A stretch of DNA of 5,657 nucleotides, taken from NCBI GenBank assembly GCA_023386395.1, contig JAEWJV010000520.1:1-5657 (forward strand), written 5' to 3'. A program made the translations under genes and the position numbers. Numbering within the stretch: the stretch's first letter is position 1; each line of letters starts with the position of its first letter. The stretch is from Bacteroidota bacterium. Its GTDB lineage: Bacteria; Bacteroidota; Bacteroidia; Chitinophagales; Chitinophagaceae. The notes beneath the pieces were generated by a model. That model was not told the DNA's origin, searched no databases, and saw only the letters and a program-made list of their open reading frames with translations. Shown here piece by piece: positions 1 to 5,450 of the stretch.

Positions 1-223
1 GAAAGAAACACTGATAAAAATTCAGGCGGATATAATTGTGCAACGCGAAAGTCAGAAAGCCATTTTATTGGGTGAAGGCGGTAAGATGATTAAAAAGCTT
101 GGCACTTTGGCAAGAACAGAAATTGAAAATTTTCTTCAGCAAAAGATATTTTTGCAGCTCTTTATTAAGGTAAAACCTAAATGGAGAGATAATGATTTTA
201 AATTGAAAGAATACGGGTATTAA
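1..223 (+). CDS. era: GTPase Era, C-terminal KH-domain fragment (5' end outside window)
   Basis: Only the last 73 codons are present; the reading frame enters at base 2 and ends with TAA at 221-223. The fragment matches the C-terminal KH domain of Era, the GTPase that binds 16S rRNA near its 3' end during 30S subunit maturation. Visible hallmarks are the start of the KH strand/helix unit (IQADIIVQRESQKAILLG), the KH GxxG loop as GEGG (fragment residues 24-27), the following KMIKKLG and AR-x-EIE helix, the strand with KIFLQLFIKVKP, then WRDN and the terminal GY that closes most Era proteins. The N-terminal GTPase domain lies to the left of the window. A GTG at 38 lies inside the domain and is not the start. 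der follows on the same strand after 129 bp, and both act in ribosome assembly, so co-transcription is likely but not shown. The identification rests on a short but very characteristic stretch. Confidence 0.93.
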   Translation, partial: KETLIKIQADIIVQRESQKAILLGEGGKMIKKLGTLARTEIENFLQQKIFLQLFIKVKPKWRDNDFKLKEYGY

Positions 224-234
224 AATCAAAATTC

Positions 235-342
235 AAAAGTAAAAATCCAAAAGCCTGGTTTTTACTTGCAAATTTTATTTCAAAATCAGGAATTATAAAG
301 TCATACAGGGTTTTACTTTTTGGCTTTTTAATTTTTACTTTT
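235..342. repeat. Nested AT-rich inverted repeat in the era-der gap
   Basis: Arms at 235-255 and 322-342 are inverted complements matching at 19 of 21 positions; the two mismatches are adjacent in the middle. Inside the loop a second inverted pair, CCTGGTTTT (254-262) and AAAATCAGG (282-290), can form 9 base pairs counting one G-U, sharing two bases with the outer arm. The right arm runs into a direct heptamer repeat (TTTTTAC twice, 332-345). Related TTTTACTT words also occur at 260-267 and 311-318. The right arm ends 10 bases before the der ATG, so in an era-der transcript the structure would sit against the der initiation region. There is no GC-rich stem followed by a T-run, so it is not a classic intrinsic terminator. 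It may be a small mobile or dispersed palindromic element, or a structured spacer; only the symmetry itself is certain. Confidence 0.7.
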
Positions 343-352
343 TACTAAAAAA

Positions 353-1663
353 ATGGGTTTCACAGTAGCAATAACAGGAAGGCCAAATGTTGGCAAAAGC
401 ACATTGTTCAACCGTTTGCTTGAACAGCGCAAAGCCATTGTAGATAATGTAAGCGGCGTTACCCGCGACAGGCAGTATGGCGTTGCCGATTGGAATGGAA
501 AGAATTTTAATGTAATTGATACCGGCGGTTTTGTGCCCGACAGCGAAGATATTTTTGAAACCGAAATTCGGAAGCAGGTTAAAATTGCTATTGAAGAAGC
601 CAATGCGATTATTTTTATGACTGATGTTTCTACCGGTATCACGTCATTGGATGAGAGCATGGCCGAAATATTGCGCCGGTCAACCAAGCCTGTTTTTCTC
701 GCCGTAAATAAAGTTGATAATTCAGAACGGCAGTTAGATGCAACAGAATTTTACAGTCTTGGTTTTGATAATATTTTTTTCATCAGCAGCATGAGTGGCA
801 GTGGCAGCGGTGAATTGCTTGATGCCATAACCGAATTGATCCCTGCAGAAGATGAAACTGATGAAGCAGAAAATGAATTGCCCAGGTTCGCTATTATTGG
901 CCAGCCGAATGTTGGCAAATCATCTTTACTGAATGCGCTGGTTGGCAAGGAAAGAACCATTGTAAGTGATATTGCCGGCACAACAAGGGATACCATTCAC
1001 ACACATTACAATTTATTCCAAAAAGATTTTATACTGATCGATACGGCCGGCTTGCGCAAAAAGAATAAAGAAAAAGATGATCTCGAATTTTATTCTGTTA
1101 TACGCGCTGTAAATGCAATGGATGAAGCCGATGTTTGCCTGCTGATACTTGATGCAGAAAAAGGCATTACAGCGCAGGATGTAAATATTTTCTCACTGGC
1201 TGCACGAAAAGGCAAGGGCGTTGTTATGCTGGTAAACAAATGGGATTTACTTGAAAAATCAACCAATACCGCAAGAGATTATGAAAAGCAACTGAAAGAA
1301 AAAATTGCGCCGTTTACCGATGTGCCGGTACTGTTTATTTCTGCCAAAGAAAAAACACGCATTTTCCAGGCAATGGAAATTGCATTAAAAGTATATGAAA
1401 ACCGTAAGCGGAGAATTGCCACCAGTAAATTGAATGAGGTTATGCTGAAGGCTGTTGCGGCATATCATGCGCCCGTTGTTCGCGGCAATACGGTTAAAAT
1501 AAAATACATCATGCAATTGCCAACGGCTGTGCCATCATTCGCATTCTTCACCAATTATCCGGATGATATAAAAACGCCTTACAAAAACTATCTTGAAAAC
1601 CAATTGCGTGCTTCATTCGATTTTAAAGGCGTACCAATAAGGATATTTTTCAGGAAGAAGTAG
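353..1663 (+). CDS. der: Ribosome assembly GTPase Der (EngA), double GTPase
   Basis: This 436-residue protein has the normal Der length and full architecture: two tandem GTPase domains and a C-terminal KH-like domain. Der acts in the cytoplasm in late 50S subunit maturation. GTPase domain 1 shows the P-loop GRPNVGKS (9-16), the GVTRD switch I motif (35-39), DTGG (56-59) and NKVD (119-122). An acidic linker (about 165-176) leads to domain 2 with GQPNVGKS (183-190), AGTTRD (208-213), DTAG (230-233), NKWD (295-298) and SAK (330-332). The KH-like part (about 355-436) has the usual PVVRGNTVKIKY strand, the FFTNYP segment and the GVPIRIFFRKK end. The G5 loop of domain 1 reads SSMSGSGSG rather than the more usual SA-type motif, a mild variation. 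ATG 353 is chosen because the P-loop then begins at residue 9, as in known Der proteins. No Shine-Dalgarno sequence precedes it. It is probably co-transcribed with era; bioA follows after 51 bp but has its own promoter candidate. Confidence 0.98.
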   Translation: MGFTVAITGRPNVGKSTLFNRLLEQRKAIVDNVSGVTRDRQYGVADWNGKNFNVIDTGGFVPDSEDIFETEIRKQVKIAIEEANAIIFMTDVSTGITSLDESMAEILRRSTKPVFLAVNKVDNSERQLDATEFYSLGFDNIFFISSMSGSGSGELLDAITELIPAEDETDEAENELPRFAIIGQPNVGKSSLLNALVGKERTIVSDIAGTTRDTIHTHYNLFQKDFILIDTAGLRKKNKEKDDLEFYSVIRAVNAMDEADVCLLILDAEKGITAQDVNIFSLAARKGKGVVMLVNKWDLLEKSTNTARDYEKQLKEKIAPFTDVPVLFISAKEKTRIFQAMEIALKVYENRKRRIATSKLNEVMLKAVAAYHAPVVRGNTVKIKYIMQLPTAVPSFAFFTNYPDDIKTPYKNYLENQLRASFDFKGVPIRIFFRKK

Positions 1664-1702
1664 ATCTCCGCAAACCGCAATCGCAACCGGCAGTCCATTC
1701 AC

Positions 1703-1710
1703 TACCTTTG
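1703..1710 (+). promoter_or_regulatory. Putative Bacteroidota -7 promoter element for bioA
   Basis: TACCTTTG matches the Bacteroidota housekeeping -7 consensus TAnnTTTG at every fixed position, and the bioA ATG follows only four bases later. Transcription normally begins about 4-7 bases after this element, so the mRNA would be leaderless or nearly so. No TTTG-like -33 element is visible at the expected spacing. Just upstream (1668-1690) lies an imperfect repeat of CCGCAAA/CCGCAAT/CGCAACC, which could be an operator or chance. No recognisable BirA operator is seen. Confidence 0.55.
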
Positions 1711-1714
1711 TCGC

Positions 1715-2995
1715 ATGAACTTAATTGAACGCGACAGGAAATATATATGGCATCCATTCACGCCTCAAAAAAACATGAGCACGCCGGTTGCTATTACAAA
1801 GGGAAAAGACAGCTATTTAATAGACGAAAACAACAACGCTTATATTGATGCCATCAGCAGTTGGTGGGTGAATATTCATGGCCATTCAAATGAATATATC
1901 GCCCAAAAAATTTATGAACAGGCTTTGCAACTGGAGCATATCATCTTTGCCGGCTTCACACATGAACCGGCTGTTAAACTGGCTGAAAGATTACTAAAAA
2001 TACTTCCCGGTAATTTTTTTAAAATATTTTATAGTGATGATGGATCTACTTCAACGGAAGTGGCCATAAAAATGTCAATTCAATATTGGTGGAATGTACA
2101 GTCAATGGTCAATGGTAAACAGCCAACAGAAAGGCGGATCAAATTACTGGCTTTTAAAAACAGTTATCACGGCGATACATTCGGCGCTATGAGCGTAAGC
2201 AACCGGAGCGTTTTTACACTGGCCTTTCATGATATATTGCCCGACGTAATTTTTATTGATACACCTGATGAAAATAATATCAGTTCAATAAAAGAGGAAA
2301 TAGCAAAACATGAAAATTCAATTGCAGCATTTATTTACGAGCCGTTGGTACAAGGTGCCGGCGGTATTAAAATGTATGATGCAACGCTGCTTGACGAGCT
2401 CCTTTATTTTATACAGCAAAAAAATATTATTTGCATCGCAGATGAAGTAATGACGGGCTTTGGAAGAACGGGTAAAATGTTTGCCAGCGAGTATATGCAA
2501 ACAAAGCCCGACATCATTTGTTTGAGCAAAGGCATAACCGGCGGTGTTATGGCGCTTGGTGTTACAGCCTGTTCAGAAAAAATTTATAATGCATACATAA
2601 CAGATGATGCCCGCAAAACATTTTTTCACGGGCATTCATTTACAGCAAACCCATTAGCTTGTACTGCCGCCAATGCAAACCTTGATCTGTTTGAAAAAAA
2701 TAATGTGCTGGGGCAAATAGAAAATATCGGCGTGCAAAACCGGGCGTTTGCAGCACAATTAAAGGAATTGAATGGCATTAAAAATGTACGCATGTTAGGT
2801 ACTATTCTCGCATTTGAAATTACACAGGGCGATGATGTTTACCTGAACAATATCAGCCAGGTTGTTACAGCAAAGGCTTTGGAGAAAGGGGTTTATATCC
2901 GTCCGCTTGGCAATACGGTTTACATAATGCCGCCTTATTGTATTACCAACGAAGAGCTTGAAAAAGTATATGCTGTGCTTACAGAAATTTTGTAG
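1715..2995 (+). CDS. bioA: Adenosylmethionine--8-amino-7-oxononanoate aminotransferase (biotin synthesis)
   Basis: This 426-residue protein is a class III (fold type I) PLP aminotransferase of full BioA length. BioA converts 8-amino-7-oxononanoate to 7,8-diaminononanoate in the cytoplasm, the antepenultimate step of biotin synthesis. Visible family marks: WHPFTP (12-17), SSWW (48-51) lining the substrate pocket, DDGSTS for PLP phosphate (108-113), YHGDT (151-155), the pyridine-nitrogen Asp in ADE (D243), GFGRTGK with R251, the Schiff-base lysine in LSKG (K272), HGHSFTANPLA (305-315) and the carboxylate-binding Arg in RPLG (R396), followed by YIMPPY. The SSWW and YHGDTFGAMSV signatures favour BioA over ornithine- or GABA-type relatives. 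Differences from E. coli BioA, recalled rather than aligned, are Phe15 for Tyr17, Ser308 for Thr309, and about nine extra residues between QYW (123-125) and YHGDT. The amino donor (SAM or lysine) cannot be decided from sequence. ATG 1715 fits the family N-terminus. No other bio gene lies in the window. Confidence 0.95.
   Translation: MNLIERDRKYIWHPFTPQKNMSTPVAITKGKDSYLIDENNNAYIDAISSWWVNIHGHSNEYIAQKIYEQALQLEHIIFAGFTHEPAVKLAERLLKILPGNFFKIFYSDDGSTSTEVAIKMSIQYWWNVQSMVNGKQPTERRIKLLAFKNSYHGDTFGAMSVSNRSVFTLAFHDILPDVIFIDTPDENNISSIKEEIAKHENSIAAFIYEPLVQGAGGIKMYDATLLDELLYFIQQKNIICIADEVMTGFGRTGKMFASEYMQTKPDIICLSKGITGGVMALGVTACSEKIYNAYITDDARKTFFHGHSFTANPLACTAANANLDLFEKNNVLGQIENIGVQNRAFAAQLKELNGIKNVRMLGTILAFEITQGDDVYLNNISQVVTAKALEKGVYIRPLGNTVYIMPPYCITNEELEKVYAVLTEIL
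2101..2116 (+). repeat. Short tandem heptamer repeat inside bioA
   Basis: GTCAATG occurs twice head to tail (2101-2107 and 2108-2114), followed by GT as the start of a third unit. It encodes part of the segment QSMVNG (residues 129-134), within a stretch of BioA that looks longer than in E. coli. Because seven is not a multiple of three, the two copies are read in different frames and the protein itself is not repetitive. It could be a remnant of microsatellite-type expansion or of a small inserted repeat; chance cannot be excluded for so short a run. Confidence 0.5.
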
Positions 2996-3007
2996 AATTA
3001 ATAATTG

Positions 3008-3520
3008 CTATTGATTAGTTCCTTCACAAACGCTTTTCAGTTTGGCAAGGCTTACTTCCATAGACGGCCCAAAAACTTTATCGTGCAGCATGGCGCTTAA
3101 TCGTTCCCACGGATACCATTTAAGTTTTTGCTGAAAGCTCCAGTTAATTACTGTGTTACCGTTTGAGTTATTGGTTAATTCGAGATAATTCAGTTGTTCT
3201 CCGCCACGGCTTCCTTTCCACAAAGCAGTTATATGTTTTGGATCGATGGAAATTATGGTAATGGTAAATGAGCCAAGCGCAATTTTAGAATCTTTATTAC
3301 TTGCAGAACTGGTGAGTTGTTTGAAATAAGCTGTATCAGCGCCATTGATCCAATATTTCCAATGGGAAATATTATTGGTGTAATAATGAATGGTATCAGC
3401 AGGCGCATTTATTTCAACAGAGCGAAAAACGGTTACGGAAGAAGGCATTAATAAACCTATAAGCGTGAGCAGTATAAATAGTATTAAAAGGCCTCCAAAA
3501 ACAATTTTTATATAACGCAT
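3008..3520 (-). CDS. Membrane-anchored SRPBCC-fold (polyketide cyclase/START-like) protein
   Basis: This 170-residue protein begins with a short basic stretch (MRYIK), then one hydrophobic helix (about 5-25) ending in LMPSS, followed by a soluble domain that should face the periplasm or remain tethered to the inner membrane. The soluble part opens with VFRSVEINAPADTIHYYTNN (31-50) and HWKYW (53-57), the usual first strand and helix of SRPBCC proteins. It ends with a WYPWERLSAMLHDKVFGPSME segment and a last helix SLAKLKSVCE, the long C-terminal helix of the fold. Such proteins have a hydrophobic ligand cavity, but no ligand or reaction can be assigned. The stop converges on bioA across 12 bp. 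The symporter gene lies 62 bp upstream on the same strand, and a -7 promoter element sits in that gap. Family placement is by pattern recognition; function is unknown. Confidence 0.8.
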   Translation of the reverse strand: MRYIKIVFGGLLILFILLTLIGLLMPSSVTVFRSVEINAPADTIHYYTNNISHWKYWINGADTAYFKQLTSSASNKDSKIALGSFTITIISIDPKHITALWKGSRGGEQLNYLELTNNSNGNTVINWSFQQKLKWYPWERLSAMLHDKVFGPSMEVSLAKLKSVCEGTNQ

Positions 3521-3535
3521 AAAAAATTAAAGCTG

Positions 3536-3543
3536 CAAAAGTA
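3536..3543 (-). promoter_or_regulatory. Putative Bacteroidota -7 promoter element for the SRPBCC gene
   Basis: On the minus strand the bases read TACTTTTG, a full match to TAnnTTTG. Fifteen bases separate it from the ATG at 3520, giving an expected 5' leader of roughly ten bases that is almost pure A/T with no Shine-Dalgarno sequence. No TTTG-type -33 element is visible at normal spacing. The element lies between the symporter stop and the SRPBCC start, so the latter could be transcribed on its own as well as by read-through. Confidence 0.5.
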
Positions 3544-3582
3544 ACAGCGAATGGTTTGTGTTGCTGCTTAATAAAACATAAA

Positions 3583-5334
3583 TTATTTGAGTAAGGATGA
3601 AGACGATGGTAATATGCGCTGCACCAAAAAGCTTATGCATAAAACAGCAACAGCGCCAACTACATTAAGCCAGAGAAAGCCAAGTCCAATAATATTATTA
3701 TTATCAAGTATAAATAAAATAACAACAATTATTTCCGATATAACCGAAGACCAGAATACAGCAGTGCCCTTTATTTTTTTGCAATAAAATGCAACGAGGA
3801 AAATACCGAGTATAACGCCATAAAACAGGGAGCCAAGCACATTCACCGCTTCAATCAAACTGCCCATGCGGTTAGCAAATTCCGCTATCACAATGCAAAA
3901 AACACCCCACCCAAAAGTTAGCCATTTAGAAATACGGTAGCGTTTTTCATCTTCATAATCTGATCTTTCCGGGTGGTGATGATGCTTTTTTAAACGCATG
4001 TAAAAATCAATCATCGTGCAGCTTGCCAGCGAATTTAAAGCTGCCGCAATTGAGCCCCACGAGGCAAGAAAAATGATTGCTATTAATAAACCAACAAGGC
4101 CTTTTGGTAAATTGTCTGTAACAAAGCGCAGAAAAATATAATTGGTGTCATTGGTATCTGCAGCCGGGTCGGCTTTTGACAGAACTGTTTTATAATGGCT
4201 GCGCAATTCATTGGCCTGCGTATTCAGTTGCCGCAATTGAATTTTTAAGTTAGCCGCAGTTGCTTCATCATTTTTGTTTAACGCTTCAGCATAACCTGCC
4301 GCCGTATTTTTTTGCCTGGTATTTACATCATTAAATGCCAACGATATTGCCTTGAGCGAATCGTTATAAGGCGCAGCATAAGTTTTTGTTTCAGCCGTTT
4401 TATTAAAAAACACCGGCGATGGCTGAAACTGATAAAACACAAACAACAATGCACCTAATAATAAGATCAAAAACTGCATAGGCACTTTTACCAGGCCGTT
4501 CATTAACAAGCTCAGTTTGCTTTGCGTATTATTTTTAGCGGTAAGGTATCTTCCCACCTGGCTATGGTCTGTCCCGAAATAACTGAGCGCTAAAAAAAAG
4601 CCGCCTATTACACCACTAATAATGTTGTATTTATCTTTCCAAACAAAACCATTGCCTTCAAAGCCCGTTGTTATTACATTAAGCTTTCCTGAAGCGCCGC
4701 TTATTTTTAAAGCATCTGTGAAACCTATATTTTGCGGCAGCAGGTGAACAATATAATAACCTGCAATACACATAGCCGTTATTATAATTATTAATTGCAG
4801 TTGTTGTGTATAGGCAACAGCCTTTGCGCCACCGCTTACCGTATAAATTATAAGAATACCGCCCATTAAAATGTTGGTATAAAAAATGTTCCATCCAAAT
4901 AATGAAGAGAGGATAATAGAAGGCGCATATACACTTATGCCAGTGGAGAAACCGCGTGAAAGTAGAAACAATGCAGCCGTAAAAGTTCTTGTTTTTAAAT
5001 CGAACCGCTGCTCTAAAAATTCATATGGCGTAAATACTTTCAGCTTTGAAAAAACAGGCACAAACGTTATGCATAATATCACCATCGCTATGGGAAGCCC
5101 GAAATAATATTGTACAAAACGCATCCCGTCTGTAAATGCCTGGCCGGGCGCAGAAAGAAAGGTAATGGCGCTTGCCTGTGTACCCATTATGCTAAGCAGC
5201 ACAAGCCACCAGGGCATACTGCGGTTATTTAAAAAATAACCTTCAAGGTTGCGGCTGGTGCGGCTTTTATACAAGCCATACACAACAATTAACAGCAGTG
5301 TAGCAACGAGTACTATCCAGTCGGCACTACTCAT
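3583..5334 (-). CDS. Sodium:solute symporter (SSS family, TC 2.A.21), substrate unknown
   Basis: Taken from the ATG at 5334, this is a 583-residue inner-membrane transporter with about 13-14 hydrophobic helices and the LeuT-type SSS core. Recognisable parts are the first helix (5-20), RSMPWWLVLLSIMGTQASAI (38-57) with the broken first core helix, YEFLEQRFD (104-112), the YTVSGGAKAVAYTQQLQ signature (164-180), YFGTDHSQVGRYL (252-264) and PKGLVGLLIAIIF leading into the Na2-site helix with LNSLASCTMIDFY (433-445). Two parts lengthen it: a polar, probably helical segment (about 311-400) predicted periplasmic, and a His-rich cytoplasmic loop (HHHH 451-454). At the position of the usual Ser-Ser/Ser-Thr pair for Na2 it has Gly427-Ser428. 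The start is chosen because it overlaps the preceding small gene's stop as ATGA. A longer in-frame version from a TTG at 5409 would overlap that gene and lacks family support. Substrate (sugar, monocarboxylate, amino acid, sialic acid or other) cannot be inferred. Confidence 0.93.
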   Translation of the reverse strand: MSSADWIVLVATLLLIVVYGLYKSRTSRNLEGYFLNNRSMPWWLVLLSIMGTQASAITFLSAPGQAFTDGMRFVQYYFGLPIAMVILCITFVPVFSKLKVFTPYEFLEQRFDLKTRTFTAALFLLSRGFSTGISVYAPSIILSSLFGWNIFYTNILMGGILIIYTVSGGAKAVAYTQQLQLIIIITAMCIAGYYIVHLLPQNIGFTDALKISGASGKLNVITTGFEGNGFVWKDKYNIISGVIGGFFLALSYFGTDHSQVGRYLTAKNNTQSKLSLLMNGLVKVPMQFLILLLGALLFVFYQFQPSPVFFNKTAETKTYAAPYNDSLKAISLAFNDVNTRQKNTAAGYAEALNKNDEATAANLKIQLRQLNTQANELRSHYKTVLSKADPAADTNDTNYIFLRFVTDNLPKGLVGLLIAIIFLASWGSIAAALNSLASCTMIDFYMRLKKHHHHPERSDYEDEKRYRISKWLTFGWGVFCIVIAEFANRMGSLIEAVNVLGSLFYGVILGIFLVAFYCKKIKGTAVFWSSVISEIIVVILFILDNNNIIGLGFLWLNVVGAVAVLCISFLVQRILPSSSSLLK

Positions 5335-5450
5335 GAAAAATAATATGTAAACCAGGTAAAGAAAACAATAAGCAACACCAGCACTGCTATTACCAAAATA
5401 TACCACCAACGCCAGCTTTTAAATAATGGTATTTTAGGTTTTGTTTGCAT
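5331..5450 (-). CDS. 39-residue single-helix membrane protein coupled to the symporter
   Basis: An ATG at 5450 opens a 39-codon frame that ends in TGA at 5333-5331. The protein has a basic, soluble N-terminus (MQTKPKIPLFKSWR), an aromatic belt (WRWWY, 13-17), one strongly hydrophobic helix (about 18-32) and an aromatic end (FTWFTYYFS). The charge distribution predicts the N-terminus in the cytoplasm. Its stop overlaps the symporter ATG by four bases (ATGA), the classic arrangement for translational coupling, so the two should be made together. It is shorter than, and not recognisably related to, the known small partners of SSS transporters (YhdT with PanF, YjcH/DUF485 with ActP, DUF4212 proteins). 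By analogy it may be an accessory subunit that stabilises or modulates the symporter, which is inference. The codons give a protein with a perfect membrane-helix pattern, which argues against chance. No Shine-Dalgarno sequence precedes it, as for the other genes here. Confidence 0.8.
   Translation of the reverse strand: MQTKPKIPLFKSWRWWYILVIAVLVLLIVFFTWFTYYFS

Noticed and set aside
38..223. A separate 61-residue gene starting at GTG 38
   Set aside because: The frame is open to the left edge and the upstream residues continue the Era KH domain, so this is the tail of era and not a small gene.
254..320. Intrinsic terminator for era
   Set aside because: The inner stem-loop (254-262/282-290) is weak, partly AT, and is not followed directly by a T-run.
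328..687. A 119-codon minus-strand open frame across the start of der
   Set aside because: It is antisense to a clear Der N-terminus containing the P-loop and switch motifs, has low-complexity Ser/Leu-rich content and no family resemblance.
751..996. An 81-codon minus-strand open frame within der
   Set aside because: It is antisense to the linker and second P-loop of Der, with no domain pattern of its own.
1668..1690. CCGCAAA/CCGCAAT/CGCAACC repeat upstream of bioA as a biotin-repressor operator
   Set aside because: It is a direct, imperfect repeat rather than the dyad expected of BirA operators, and it is too short to distinguish from chance.
2318..2500. A 60-codon minus-strand open frame within bioA
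   Set aside because: It lies opposite the conserved ADE/GFGRTGK region of BioA and reads as a chance frame.
4679..5107. Open frames of 71 codons (minus, 4679-4894) and 73 codons (plus, 4886-5107) within the symporter
   Set aside because: Both are out-of-frame shadows of conserved symporter helices; their translations lack any coherent hydrophobic or domain pattern.
5335..5409. A 25-residue N-terminal extension of the symporter from a TTG codon
   Set aside because: The extension overlaps the small membrane protein in another frame, starts with a rare codon, and the ATG at 5334 gives both the ATGA overlap and a normal SSS N-terminus.
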